A DNA stretch of 64,000 nt from Asterias amurensis (Eukaryota > Echinodermata > Asteroidea > Forcipulatida > Asteriidae): NCBI RefSeq assembly GCF_032118995.1, contig NC_092669.1, forward strand, positions 310,001 to 374,000, in the 5' to 3' direction. The position numbers were made by a program, and so were the translations under genes. The notes below the pieces were generated by a model, which was given only the letters and a program-made list of their open reading frames with translations, was not told the DNA's origin and ran no database searches. The number at the start of each line of letters is the position of its first letter. Position 1 is the stretch's first letter. Below are positions 1 to 13,500 of the stretch, piece after piece.

Positions 1-98
1 TATCGATCTTTTCCTTTGTTGAAATGTCACTATAATTGTTTCTTCATCAGCTACACTATTCCCCCAACCATTCACAATCTCATCCTCTTATCTTTCAG

Positions 99-947
99 AT
101 CGCGGAGAGATCAAAGATTCAAAACGTGTCGAGGACCTCCAAGAAAAGTTCCTTGAATGTCTCCGTCGGGAGATAAGTCGTCGTGAAGTCAAAGACAATC
201 ATCTCTTTGCAAAGGTCTTAATGAAGATGCCTCTCCTTCGATCAACGTCTACTCTACAGATGGAGACAATGTTGAGGTTCAGGATGGAGTTTCCAAACGT
301 TGCAATTCCTAAACTGTTTGTGGAGTTGAATAATGTCAGTAGTGATGATGATTTTATGCCGATGATGACAGAAGTTCTTGGACTTAACGGAAACATGTAA
401 GTGAAACAACATGTCCCTAAAAATCAACCAATCTTTCCACCGGTTCTTTTCATAACCAACACCACAAAAGAGATTTTCACGCGGTGCTTCTGCAAACATC
501 ACCTAATCACCTGTAACAGAATTGCCAACTCTCCCCGGTTCTGTAGAAAGTTTCTTGAAAATCAACCATTTTATCCTGGATGAAATCTCCCTGATTGCAA
601 GATACAAATGTTGACAGCCATGGTCTAGGCCTTGCTGTCACTCAGGGCAGTTTTCAGTCAAATTGAAGGCTACCAAGTGTAGCGCCAGCACATTAATCCA
701 GAGGTCATTGGTTCATAATCCCGCTCTAGTCAATTTTCCTTTGTTCACCTTCAAATCCTTTTTATTCCTCAGGAGAAAAAGACCTCATGACATTGCAGAG
801 AACCTTCCATTGTCAAAGATCACCAAAGAAGGAGGTCTCTTCCAGCCTCCTAAAGCTGTGTTTGGCGTCCCGACCCAACGCTCTCCATCTGCCGTCTCAC
901 AAGACGATGTCAATATGGTCATGTCGTTAATGACTGCTACAACTTAA
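99..947 (+). CDS. Nuclear receptor, C-terminal end of ligand-binding domain (last two coding exons)
   Basis: Two exons, 99-396 and 773-947, are joined by a GT-AG intron (donor GTAAGT at 397, acceptor TTCCTCAG at 772). The split codon AT|G restores Met. The first exon begins mid-codon, so earlier exons lie upstream. The protein starts with DR, then an amphipathic helix containing VEDLQEKFLECLRREI (helix 9-10 of a ligand-binding domain), then LFAKVLMKMPLLRS and RFRMEFP, a pattern shared with NR1-class receptors (RAR, TR, VDR/LXR). PKLFVELNNV would be helix 12; LFVELN fits the AF-2 pattern of two hydrophobics, x, Glu, hydrophobic. About 80 further residues form a C-terminal F-domain extension ending in MTATT. 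Such receptors are ligand-regulated transcription factors. The DNA-binding domain is outside the window, so the subfamily is unresolved. Confidence 0.8.
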
Positions 948-1983
948 ATAGCAACTGCTGTTTACTGCTGAATGAATTGTAAGACATGAAATAGTCACAG
1001 ACTGATGGAAGATTACTTCGCAAAAAATAGTCAATGGCCTGACGTTGAAACCCCAGTGCTCAAAGTCCTTTTTTTCAAAGGCTTAAAAAAATTTTTTTTT
1101 ACTGAAATGCAACAAGTTCTAAACAAGTTGCCTGGTGCAAGAACATGTAACTGAAATGTGTGCCACTTTCTGAAAAAACAGGAAACATTTTATGGTTTTC
1201 TAAAAAAAATACTTTTCTGGCTTTTTAAAAGCATTTTAACTGGTAAACCCACGCGTCACTTTCTCAAAAAGGGAAATATTTTATGGTAAATTGAAAATAC
1301 TTTTCCTGCTGTGTAAAAGCATCAAGAAAAGTATATTAATTGTTAAACCTACATTGTACAAGCTTGTTGTGTACTACTTGGTTTGTATCAACTTTATTCT
1401 CCACAAAAGGCATTTATGTGGAATGGATACTTGGCTGTGATTGGTCAATGCATATGGGCATGGGGTTCATTGAATCCCTCTTTTATTTCTGCTATAAGCA
1501 GCGTAAAGTTATATCTGCTAAGCAGCGTAAAGACCTTGCAAGTCTTGCGTATAGTGGAACATTTTTAGGACTACATTGTTCCCACAAATATTGCTTTATA
1601 ACGCATGAAGAAAACAAACTTGTGCACTTTACCGAGTCTCAATGTCCACAATACATGTGCGACTTGCACATTGGGAATAAGCATTGGAGTTGAGTAATTT
1701 GTCCAACTGCCCAATTTTATAAAAAAGCTGTAAGCACAGGACTTGCTTAGCACAGACACAATAATGCTAAGCAGAGACTAAAAGAATGCTAAGCACAAAC
1801 AGGTTTAGCAAAGAAATGTGCTAATCAAATTGGGCTAGATACAAAATATCGGTTGATTCAATTTCTGCTCTAGTCAATTTGTTGTTGCTCAACCCCAAAT
1901 TACATTTAAAAAGCTATACAAAAAACTCAACAGGGTGTAGTAAAAAGCAAACAATTTGATGATCCAATTTTTGTGAAAATAAA
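948..1983 (+). other. Probable 3' UTR of the nuclear receptor, with AATAAA
   Basis: No coding signal follows the stop at 945-947. The first clear AATAAA hexamer I noted on this strand is at 1978-1983. The stretch also carries short foldback repeat pieces, including the GCCCAATTT-type element at 1709-1835. The transcript end is inferred only. Confidence 0.35.
1709..1835. repeat. Small foldback (MITE-like) element, GCCCAATTT family
   Basis: The ends GCCCAATTTTAT and CAAATTGGGC are inverted copies, and the interior is rich in GCTAAGCA/TGCTTAGC motifs. Related copies lie at 13494-13667 and 37027-37189, with fragments near 5130-5215 and 18790-18945. No coding capacity. Confidence 0.5.
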
Positions 1984-3549
1984 AATTATGAAACGCATTT
2001 ATTTTTCTGTACATGCTTTCCAAATGCATTTTGTTGAACAGAACTGTTTTGATAAAGTGTTTTAAATTTGTATATTTGTGACCCGTTAAACAGAAGATTC
2101 AAAGCCCCCCCCCACCTCAAAAATTCTCAATGAAGTCAAATCCCATCAATAAAATGTTTTGAAATATTTTGGATTCAATAATGAAGAAACTTGGATTGGG
2201 GAATTCTTCTGCTATATTTAAAATTTTTGAAGATACAAAGGAGTTGTAGAGAAAACAAATGTCTTCAAAATTGATTAAAAGGTAGTTTACAAGATTATGG
2301 TTTAATTTAAATTTGAAAGCTTACTGATAACAAAGTTTATACCACCACCATTCTTTTCCTGAAATATTCCCTCTGAAATGAAGTCATATTCAATAAATTT
2401 GTTAATAATCTTTAAAAATATAAAAACACAACGACTGATTTCGGTTGTTTCAACCAGAATTAAGGACAATGTGTGTACATGCAGAAAATTGTGCATGGTT
2501 TTCACTATTTTCTCCCGACTTGCTCATTGGATTAAGCCCAAATATTCACAGGTTTGTTGATCACATAAAACATGAACACTGTCTGCGACTATCATTAGTT
2601 ACTATGGTAACTATTTTTATGGGTTATTTAGGGCATGGAGGAAGGATAATAAGCGACAATTTTAGTCTCCAAATGAAGTTAGTTTAAATATTTTTGTTTC
2701 AATTTGAAAAAAAAATCTTGATTTATTCCTTTAGAACTTACCTTGCTTTTAATATTCAAACTGTATGATTATATATTCATTGTATGTAAATTTATTCATA
2801 ATTTTGCAACTAGACTAATACATAATGAGGTGCATATATAATTATAACTTATGTTTCAATATGAATATGATAACAAATAATGCATAGGTATGGGTAGAAC
2901 TTGGTTGTATTTTTCATGGACAAATGTTTGTAAAAAATAATGTATAAAATTGTGGCACTTTTCGTCAATCAAAAAAAAAATGTTTTGAGTCAAACATGGT
3001 CAAACCAACGAAGAATAAACAAAATGAGTTCTCATTGATGAAGATAAGTTTGACTCAAGGCTGTTTAAGACCAGTAATCCCACCGATGTTATTTATAAAG
3101 ATTATTATTAAACCGTCTCAAAAACCTAAAAATATATATTGTAGAATCATTTTATAAAACATGGTTTGTGGGTGCGTATTAGTTTACCCATATCTGCCTA
3201 GCCTCCCATAGAACACAAATGCTGTTAGCAGCTAATCAACCATTTGCAAGTTAGATTTGAATATTGTCTGAATACAATCCTCAGACTATAGAGACAGTTG
3301 CTATGTCACATCGAGCAAGCTTTTGCGTACTTGCGTAAGAGACTATGAACACCTATACACAATTCTGGATGAATGTTTATGTATTGTATGGTACAATAAT
3401 GGCACCAGGGTTTGCTTATCGTGGGGTTGCTACGCAAAGGCTTGCCCCGAACCATATGATTGTGCTGTGGGTCCGAGGAATTCACACACATTTGGTACAG
3501 AAAAAAAAAAAAAGTTCACAGATTTACAAATAATTTACAGGGTTTACAG

Positions 3550-3840
3550 GAGGTAAGGGTGAAAGACTTCTCCTGAAATATTTAGTCCATGCAATTCTTT
3601 ACTTTTTGAGAAAACATGAAAACAATATCATTTCTCGTACGCGAGAATTACGGATTTTATCTTAAACACATGTCATGACACGGCGAAACGTGCGGAAACA
3701 AGAGTGGGTTTTCCTGTTATTTTCTCCCGACTCCGATGACCGATTGAGCCTAAATTTTCACAGGTTTATTATTTTATATATATATATGTTGTGATACACG
3801 AAACATTGGACTGTTTACCGAAAGTGTATAATGGCTTTAA
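3550..3840 (+). repeat. Dispersed repeat ending in ...GTGTCCAATGGCTTTAA-like terminus
   Basis: Shares long blocks with 15425-15706: GGTGAAAGACTTCTC near the start, ACACATGTCATGA.ACGGCGAAACG, TATTTTCTCCCGACTCCGAT, then GTTGTGATACACGAA and TTTACCGAAAG near the end. A terminal fragment is at 9137-9202. The end adjoins TTAA, as in other elements of this window. Likely a non-autonomous DNA element; the family name is unknown to me. Confidence 0.55.
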
Positions 3841-4482
3841 GTTGTGGCTTAGCAAGTCGTTGTACCAGACATTATTAAAATCTCACTCACAAATGTCTTA
3901 TTATGGGAAAACCTGTACATGAACAAGAAGTTTGTTGAATTGCAGACGGCAATAAATATACGTTATGACAATTATTGTAAAGCAAGAATAAGCGCTAATT
4001 GAGCATAGGTAGGAATGTTCAGTGTTTATGTACTGTGTGACAGTCTGGTGGATATGGGGAATTAAGATTTTATTTTATCTGGAAATTAGAATTTCTGTGT
4101 AGGTTTTATTTTTTATCTTCTTGTGATGGGGGACAAGAATTTTGAAGTAGCAATTTGTTTGTTTTCTTATTTACAAACTGTAGAACTGTAATATATTTAC
4201 TGTAGAAATCAACTATAAAGCAACTAAACAACTCAAAGATTAACGGCATTTTCTTATTAAATTCCAATTTTGTAGGAATATGAGTTTAAGTGTCAACGAC
4301 TTGTTTTGTTTTGTTCACGCTGTTAATATAACGAACAAAGTCAACTAGTCTGAATACAGAGTTTAGGCCAAATCAACAAATATCCTGATAAAATATAGTC
4401 AGATTCAGTTAAAAGAAAAACAATCAACAGGCACAAAAGAAAACTAAAACTTGAAGTCCATCAAACCAAGCTTTAAAGGCAC

Positions 4483-4867
4483 TTAAAGGAACACGTTGCC
4501 TTGGATCGGTCGAGTTGGTCATTGAAAAGCGTTTGTAACCGTTTGTTATAAAATGCATATGGGTAGAAAGATGTAAAACTAGAATACAATGATCCACACA
4601 AACATGCCTCGAAATTGCGCGGTTTTCCTTTTACCTCGTCGACTAACACGTCGGCCATTATGGGGGTCAAAATTTTGACTCCCATAAATGGCCGACCATG
4701 TTAGTTCGCACAGTAGAAGGAAAACCACGCAATTTCGAGGCAAACTTGTGTGGATCATTGTATTCTACTTTTAAACAGCTTTCCAACCATATGCATTTTA
4801 TAAAAAACGGTTACAAACGCTTTTGTTTTGACCAACTCGTCCGCTCCAAGGCAACGTGTTCCTTTAA
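4483..4867. mobile_element. 385-bp near-perfect foldback MITE with TTAA ends
   Basis: Almost the entire element is one inverted repeat. The left end TTAAAGGAACACGTTGCC mirrors the right end GGCAACGTGTTCCTTTAA, and the centre around 4655-4700 (GTCGGCCATTATGG / CCATAAATGGCCGAC) is also palindromic. The flanks read C-TTAA and TTAA-G, consistent with a TTAA target duplication as used by piggyBac or Kolobok elements. There is no transposase, so it is non-autonomous. Confidence 0.75.
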
Positions 4868-5429
4868 GAAGATAACACTATGAGTGAGGTTAAGATAAAG
4901 CATAGAGCAAGGAACAAGCAAACAACAAATATAATCTGGCACTACTTACCATTTTGACTGGTGGTTGTTTACTGCTAGTAGTTACAGCGCCCTCTCTTGA
5001 CGTGAACAGCTTTAATAACCTGAATCCAATGGAACCAAAGTACATTTTATTTAATTGTTGAGGTGCTTAAAGTCGACTCACTGTCGAGTTCAAACACTCA
5101 GTTCTAAATCCTTGATTCTCCCCCATGTCTGGGCCCAAATTCGTAGAGCTCTATATACACAAAAAGTTGCCAAGCACAACAAAATTATGCTAACCAGAAA
5201 AAGGTCTAGCTAAAGAAACACATTTTATATGTATGTGACTAGTATTCCATTTGTTTTTGTTAGGCAGAAAGTTGCAGAATGCAATCGACTGCTTTTAAAA
5301 GCATTGATGGGCACTGGTCTGAGGTGTTTTACAAACTTGTAGAGACCTTTGATCATACAGTGTAGATTTTAGGCAAAATAACTTGGTATGAAATAGTAAC
5401 TTGTCATTGAACTTACTCTGATCATGGAG

Positions 5430-5600
5430 GGAGGTAGAATTGGTGCCAGCATACAGTGCATCCCCCCATGTACATGATGTTGTCTGGCCACACCCCAACA
5501 TGGAGGTAGAATTGGTGCCAGGATAAAGTGCAGCTCTCATCACCCCCTGGATATAGAGCCTTCATCCCTCCAGCACATGATGTTGTCTGGCCACACCCCA
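5430..5600. repeat. Short tandem repeat with GAGGTAGAATTGGTGCCA unit
   Basis: The blocks GAGGTAGAATTGGTGCCA (5431, 5513) and GATGTTGTCTGGCCACACCC (three times) alternate with a spacing of roughly 80-110 bp. No coding. A looser direct repeat with period about 182 bp begins at 5756 and 5938 (GACCATGCT.CAAGTGAATG). Confidence 0.6.
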
Positions 5601-7398
5601 AATAGCCAACCTACACTGTTCCTTGCTCTATGCTCACACTAGCTTAGCTTCCTCTGCATAAAACTGTGCAACCATTTCTGTGGGTCCTTTCTCTATGGTA
5701 CAACTATAGTACTCAAGGAATGTTATTGAGTAAAAAGAACCTTTGTTAAAGACTTGACCATGCTACAAGTGAATGATGTAACTAAACAAAGGGATCTAGA
5801 GTGGGTTGTTGTTGTCAACCTACAGGTGATGATTCAATGGACACATGACTAAAAAGTATCCCAGTTCAAAAGGAAAAATATGTGTCCATCTCCACAAGTC
5901 ACTGACCTGGACAAGTCCATATCATCAGGGGAAGCTGGACCATGCTGCAAGTGAATGATGTAACTAAATAAAGGCAGCTAGAATGGGTGGGTGTTGCCAA
6001 AAAGAATGTAATCCAACAGGTGTTGATTCAATGTGTACTGGGGGGGGGGGGGGGCAGGGCCAAAATAATCTTCTCTTGTGGGGCCGGGGAAAGTCTTTTC
6101 AGGATATCGAACCATCCATTTGTGCATTTTTCGGGGGGGGGGGGGGTATTCTTACGCCACACATTACTGACCTGAAAGGGTGAATAATGCGATAAAATTT
6201 TAGTGTGTTTGTGAGTTTAATAAAAAATTGTACTTTGCAGAATTACAAAGTCTGTAAGCCTTCGAGAAAGACTATTTTTTCCATTTAATAATTTCACTTA
6301 AGAAAATATTGGCTTGATAATTTTTTATTTTTTTTTTTTTTGGGGGGGGGGGGGGGGGTTCTCAGTTTTGTCAACCAAATTCTGAATACCACCGGTTCTA
6401 TTTTAGATGTACGACAACTCACACAAACTTCACTCCAGAAAGCATAAATAAAACCATTGTAAAATTACAAAAATTTGTTGGAGAGTGTTGGATTTTATTC
6501 TCACATGATCATGCCTAGAGGTACTGCATCTTTTACTGTGGCAATATATACAGCCGAGTGTGTTTGAAGGCAGGGGATACTTTTGGTGATTGTCAAAGAC
6601 CAGTATTCTCACTTGGGGTTTCCCAAACGCATGCTTTAAATAACAAACATGTGAATATTGGCTCAATTGGTCATAGAATTTGCGAAAAAAAAACACCCTT
6701 GCTGCATCCATGCAGATGCCCGAGAAAGGGTCTTTCTGAGTTTCAACTTTTGTGAAACATTACCTTTTTCTATAAAACTAAATTTTCAAAGAGGGTTGTT
6801 TCTAACAATGTTTTATAATGTACAAAGTAAACAGCTCCAACTCTTTACCAAGTCAATGTTCCTGGTCATAAACATTTTGAGAAATGACCAAAAGTACACC
6901 GTACCCTCCCTTTTAAAATGATAATTAAAACAAGCTAGTCTATTAAATTTAAATTACAATATTTACAGAATAACAATAATTGTCTAGCTGAACTTGTATT
7001 CTTATATTTCACTCCATAAAAAAAAATCGTTTTTAAAATCAAAATTCGGAATAAGTCATTAACTTAAAAAAGAAAAAGAAAGAAAAAAAGGCAAATACAT
7101 GCAGTATTTACAGATTTACAAAATATATAACAAGTGGTAACTATAAGCATTGACCCAATAAAAAATAGGACAATTTGATTTTGTCTTAGTAAACTTGAAT
7201 CCACGCTTATGATTTATTGAACATTGGCAACAACTCTGCGATATTAACTCTTACAGCACTCTGCTTCAGGTATGGGTCTAATTTTCAGTCAGAAGCCATT
7301 ATTCAACCTGTAACTGCCATGTAGCCAAGGATCACACCCAAGTTTACGATACAACCTGGGAAGCATCAGCAGAGTGGTCACCTTACGGGATGTGACTT

Positions 7399-7404
7399 TT
7401 TATT
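7399..7404 (-). terminator. Candidate polyadenylation signal of the kinesin-14 gene
   Basis: AATAAA on the minus strand (TTTATT on plus), about 145 nt downstream of the KIFC1-like stop codon. Position and motif only. Confidence 0.4.
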
Positions 7405-7549
7405 TCAGATATCAAATAATAAACCACAAGGAAAACTGACTGAAACTTGTTGATACAATACAATTTACAAAAGTAAAAAGAAGAAAGCAAACAGAAAGGT
7501 ACGAACGTATCTTCTGTACTAAGGGCTTGACTCGTCACAAACACTCCTC

Positions 7550-10500
7550 TCACTTTACTTTCTTTTGGGCTGTCCCAATATTACACTGGTTGACCTGCAA
7601 ATAGAAATCAATCAAAACAAATTATTACTACAGGAAAATAAAGTTTGTTTCAATCTTATGAGCTCTAGTTGAAAGGTTGTTTATGTATTACTGGATAGTT
7701 TTGTGTCAGTTTAATTGTGCTTATATCATAGTCATTGGTTCTTAAAAATAATTGTATTCAATTAACATTTCCTCCTGCGAATGTACTACACTTAACTGAA
7801 TATTTAAAGGCCACTTTAAATCGTCACGTCAGTGAAAATTCAAATCTAGGCCTAGCAGTGATGTGGAAAACAAAGTGTCACATAGACTCTATGAAATCAG
7901 AACTGATGTAACAATTCAATTAAGTTTAATTAAATTAATATAAATTCAATTCAATTCAATTTAAATGTCGCATTACAAAATATGAAAATGTTCCCCAGCA
8001 TACATCTTAAAATAAAAACACAAAGAGATATATTTGTTAAAAAAATTTGAAAAAGTTAAAATAGTATAAAAAGAGAACAGGACAAATTACAAAATAACAA
8101 GAGTTTTTTTACAACCATCAAAAATTACAAAGATGACAAACAACAAATAAAAACCATCAAACGTAAGTAGTAATAGAACACCAGAACAAAATTCATGATT
8201 GGATGCCTGCTAATCAAGTAAAAAAAAAGGTGGAAAAAAACAAGGAATTGTTTTTTTAATTTAGAGTTGAATATAGAACTAACCTTAGTGGCAAAGCGGA
8301 GTGAACACAAAGACTCTTGGAGAGAATCTTCATTCGGCGACACATTCACGAACATCAGCCTGAAAGAAATAAATTCATCGGGGGTGAAAATTTACAAAAG
8401 TCCATCCACTTACTTTGTGCTCAGCAAATTCGAGACAAATATTTATCCCACTGGCAAAAAGAAACAATAATATTCAAATTATTTTACATTTAAATGCCTT
8501 TTTTTATTAACACTCTTTTAATCATTATATGAACAAGATTTTAGCCAGGATGAGGTAAAATAGTGTCAAAATTTGCTGGAAATTAAAAAACGGGTGTTAA
8601 AAAAGTTCACTTACAATACAATGACAGTCCAAATTGTGAACAGGATGTCCAAAAGACACTCTGACACCCCTCTGGCTAACACTTTGATTATGAAGATGAA
8701 ATTGCAAGACGATTTATACTTACGTCTTAGAATTTCCTCCTAGAGAGTTTTGCAACAAGTAGCTTAGCTTGCTATTCCTAAAGGGGACATGGGAGTCTTT
8801 ATTAGCGAGGGCCATGATCACATTCCCAAGGTTGCTCAGCGACTTGTTGATATTCTTCGTCTCTCGTAGACGGTCACCGGTTGATCCGGATTGTGAGAGA
8901 CGCTCACTACCGGCCAGGTCGACCAGGTTAAGGGTTCCTTTAGATCAAAGAGAGGGAGGAAGGAAGAAGAATATGATTAAGACTTGTTGATATTCTTTGT
9001 CTCTCGTGGACGGTCACCGGTTGATCCGGATTGTGAGAGACGCTCACTACCAGCGAGATCAACAGGGTTCAGGGTTCCTTTAGATCAAAGAATGGAGAAG
9101 GATATGATTAAAGATCTTATTCAGTTATTTAGAAACTGTTGTGATACACGAAGTGTGGGCCTTGGACAATACTGTTTACCGAAAGTGTCCAATGGCTTTA
9201 AAGAAGTATTAATAACAAAGTACAGAGAAACAAATTTTAGGACCAATGCAAAACAACATGAAAACATGTCTTATATATAAAAAGTAACAAACCACAATGA
9301 AAACAGACCAGGAATCACAATCCCTCTCTAAGATAAAGAATCACATACCTTGGCAAGTCTCATCCGTTAAGTCGTTCCTACCAGTGAGCTTCAGACGGAA
9401 GACGCTGTGACTCCTTGAGGAACGCTCATTGCAGTTTGTCGCCCCCACAGCTCTATTATGAGACGCTTTTGCCAGTAGACTATGTACCTGTGATTGTGAC
9501 GTCACCCTGACTGTAGTAGAGTTTGTGACTTCGACGTCAGTCCCTTTGGAAGTGGCCATCTTGATCTCACATTTCTTTTTGTCATCACCAGCTCCTAAGA
9601 GATCTCGCACCGTCTCGTTGTAGATCTCCAAGAAACTGGCGTCCATGGTGTACTGTGAAATCATGCAAAATCAAAATAATAATAATCATAATATTGAACA
9701 TTTATAAGGCGCCATGTTTGTCAGACTTGACACTCCTGGTGCCACTGAGAGCAAAGCCAGAATTGCAGGAACAAAAACAACTGACTATTAAGTTAGAAAT
9801 TATGAAAGATAAAGATCAACAAATTCGGCAGTGGCTACTGAATACACCACAGCACCGTGTAAAACATTTAAAGGTGCTACACATTAAGTGTGCTTAATAC
9901 TTCATGAGTGCTAAAAGGTTCAAGACTTAACCTTGAGTTGTCAACCACCGGTTCTTTCCAGAACACCAGTTCTTTTCAGAACAACATTCACTAAAAATGC
10001 GCTGTCTTGGTGCAATTGCAAACCTACCCTATACTCCCACCATGCAAAGTTTCAAACCCTACTTTAAGAAACTAACCTTCCAGCCCTTCTTCTCGAGTTC
10101 TTGGACAGATTGGAAGATCTGCCCAACAGCTCTTGGGATCATTCCAACAGTGTCGTCATCAGGGTTGTCTGGTCCTTCCATAGTAAAGGTCTTGCCACTG
10201 CCGGTCTGACCGTACGCAAACACGCAGACGTTATACCCATCTAGGGCACTCTGAAGAAAAGAAAACAAATGGAGTATACTGTTCAAAATGTCAAGACCAA
10301 ACAGGCTCTTCTCAGAGCCAACACTCACACCAAAGAGATTTACACATGGTTGTACTATTTATTTATAGTTTCTAAAAAGGTTTAATGTATCAAGTCCCAG
10401 GCCTGTTTGCTTTGAATTTGAAAGGGCACGGCACCAAGGCGTTTTCTCCTTGGTAAAGGGCACACTATGAGGACATTTCTACGGGAGCGTTTTAAGGGCA

Positions 10501-13500
10501 CTATTAAGGGCATGGCCAGGGGGCAAGGAGGCAATCGCCTTTGTTGCCTTCGTGAAGTATCAGGCCTGCAGTCCATAAACTGACAATTGGTGTGCTGTAG
10601 TTTGTTAGCTTAGCTTGTTGGTAAGTTTACACAACTGGGTATGGAGGAGCTGTCGGAACTCAAGATTACAGAAAGACGCTTTACCTGGACAAGTTGAGAG
10701 ATTTCATCAAAAACTTCTTGTTGACTCGCAGATGGCTCAAAAATCCTGTCAAAGGAAAATTCAAATTTCTTCCCAATTGATGATCGTCCTGCACAGCTCT
10801 GTTGAAGCGATAAGAAAATAAATAAATAAATAAACAAACAAATACAAGAACTAATCGGTGGACGGTGGTGTCTCACGAGTGACGAGGTGTTACGAGCGGA
10901 AGGCGAAATGGTGTGCTCATGTGATGAGACAGGGAGGCCTACCCAGCGCAGTTATAGACGGTCCTCCTACAGATACAGTTCGAGGCAGTGGCCGCCATAA
11001 GCTGCCCTAGATAGACAACCTCACAAAGTGGATTAGAAAGGCCGGTTTATAGTCAGTCGCGCGATGCAAATGTTGACGCGCGACACAGTTTATAGTCATC
11101 GCTGAGGCCTTAAAACTGCTTTTTTTTTTATAACTCAGCCTGAAGAGCATAGAAGAACTGATAAGCGCAGCGATTGAAAGAGACCAGGTGATGGCAGCGA
11201 CTTCAGGGGTGCGAGGGACGCAATTCCACGCCGAATGATGATGAAACAAATACATAGTCATTGAATGTTTCGACCCTAGCAAAGTCTTTCTCTTCACCTT
11301 TGCGTTGAACCAAAGTAGAAACTGAATAAAAGTTACAAGCAGTCACTATAAATGCTGCACTGGAAACGAAACGTCTTGCAAATGAAATCCTCACATGATA
11401 GAAATAAAATAGTTTTACCTCATTGAGATTGCTGTCAGCTAGTGAGATCATTTTATTCTCTGTGCCGTCAAACTGGATGTGGCTGATTTCAGCTCCGTCA
11501 GAGAGCTCTTTCCCAAGAAGAGGGCGAACCCGACAAAACACACGGATGTTGCCCTGATAAGAAAATCAAATCATACATATTTAAAAGAGAAAAGGATAAA
11601 AACTTCAAAAATTTCTCCTGCATTAGGCAAAATGCTGGCAAGAATAACGCAACTTTGTTGCATGCTGTGACAGATACTGTAACAATAACAGAGCTGCCAA
11701 CATTTGCATTTTGCAATCAGGGAGATTAACAAGCTTAAGACTCTGCTACAGTACCTTTAACTCTTGAATAGTGTTGTGCAGTTTACGTCTTGATGTCTCG
11801 TGGTCCCTTATTGTGCTTTCATGTGTAGCTATTGTAAGCTTTTGGTCGGCAACCACAGCATTCAGTCCAGTTATCTCACCCTTCAGAGATTCACACTCCT
11901 TCATCGAGTTTTCTAAATGAAGCTGAAAAGACAAATTTTTGATGTAAGTATGCAGGCCTGTATGCTTCGTTTTTTAATAAGGACACGGGCACCATAAAAA
12001 AAAAAGCATTTCTCCTTGGTAAACCGGGCGGGCACCCTATAAGAAAATAGTAAAATTCTACCACAGCATTTTAAGAGCACGAAGGCCTAGACATCGGGGC
12101 ATTGAGGCAATTGCTTTGTGCCTCCGTGAAGCATCAGGCCGGTTGACAGAAACCTAAACAAACTTTTCAACTGTACCTTTGTTGCAGACAGCTCAGCGTT
12201 AACACCAGCTTGAGCAGCAGTTAGTTGAGCAATAGACGATTTAAGCCCGGCACATTCTTGTCTTGATGCGCTTAAGTCACCCCTTGTATCAACCAACTGT
12301 CGATCCAGCTGATCCTTTGTGTATATGAGGTCGTCTCTTTCTCGCTGGAAGCGACGTGTTGAAGTCAGCAGTTCCTCTTCGTAGTCTCTGTCATAATAAT
12401 AACAGTATTTTTCTTAAAAACTTTCTTTTGTTTATTATATGTTAGCACCCTAAGGGGCTTGGCACACGAGGCAACTTTTACAGGCAACTTGGAGGCAACC
12501 AACTGCAGTGAATGCTGCACAAGACCACTTTGGTAGCACATGGGTTATTTTTCAAGCATTGTCTTTTGATCAGTATGCTCTGATCATCTTCAAGAGTTGT
12601 CAACTACTGGTACTTTATAGAACCAACACTACTCAAAAGAAATTTACACACGATGTTACCGCAAACCTCACCGTATTATACACTCCCACCAATCAAAGTT
12701 TCCAATCCTACTAACCTGATTTTCTTCTCCAATTGTTCCACAGTGGCGTTAGCTTCTACCAGACTATCTTCCTTCCTCTTCAACTCCTCCTTCATCTGAC
12801 CGTTCATCACCTCCAACGTCTGATTATCTCCACTCTTACTGGTCACTTCTTGAATAAGTTGATTATTGGCCGCTGTACGACTTTCAAGTTGGCTCTCAAT
12901 ATCGGCAAGACGACCTTTCAGATCCCAGACGGGACGTTTGGTTTTCTTGGCAGCTAGGATAAATAAAAACAAAAAGGACAATTTACTTCACCATAATAAG
13001 CCATTTTGAGTTTTGGTAGACACAATACTACAACATTAAAGGTTAGGGCAAATTTGTCTGTATACACCCAAACCAAAAAGTACACTCCTATCACGTTTGC
13101 CATACCTCAAAAAGGCCTCTGTATCGAAGTTAAAAAATCAGAAGTCCCTTTGTAGTCCAGGCTAACTAGTCACGGCAGATATCAGGGGCGCTGGGTGTGG
13201 TTACAGAATTCCTTAGAATATACTAAAAAAACATTTGTCAAGTTGGTTTACTTACCATCGTTTGATTTATTGTTGGCAGCGTTTGGCCTTGCCTGTGTTG
13301 TTCTTGCACCATTTCTCACTGGTGGATTCACAACTGTTTAAAAAAAAAGACTTTTTAACTTGATATAAATTCTCAACAGGTTTCACAAGGTATTTAGAAA
13401 AGTAGAAATATATGCATTTTTTATTGTTTAGAAACGATAAAACCATCAAAAAACATTACACAGCATTTTTGGCTCTCTATAAGACAAAATTCCATGGCCT

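Larger units (their letters stand above)
1984..7398. other. Intergenic region between convergent genes, repeat-rich
   Basis: No exon-like coding is visible. Contents: a fragment of a repeat with core TATTTTCTCCCGACT (about 2500-2565), a longer copy at 3550-3840, a TTAA-flanked foldback element (4483-4867), tandem and direct repeats (5430-5990), poly(G) runs near 6037, 6133 and 6341, and a diverged repeat at about 6565-6905. The rest is AT-rich sequence in which I see nothing. Confidence 0.6.

Noticed and set aside
8981-9111. Mutually exclusive alternative exon in KIFC1
   Set aside because: The copy lacks a donor, stops in frame and omits half of the exon, so it cannot replace the genuine one.
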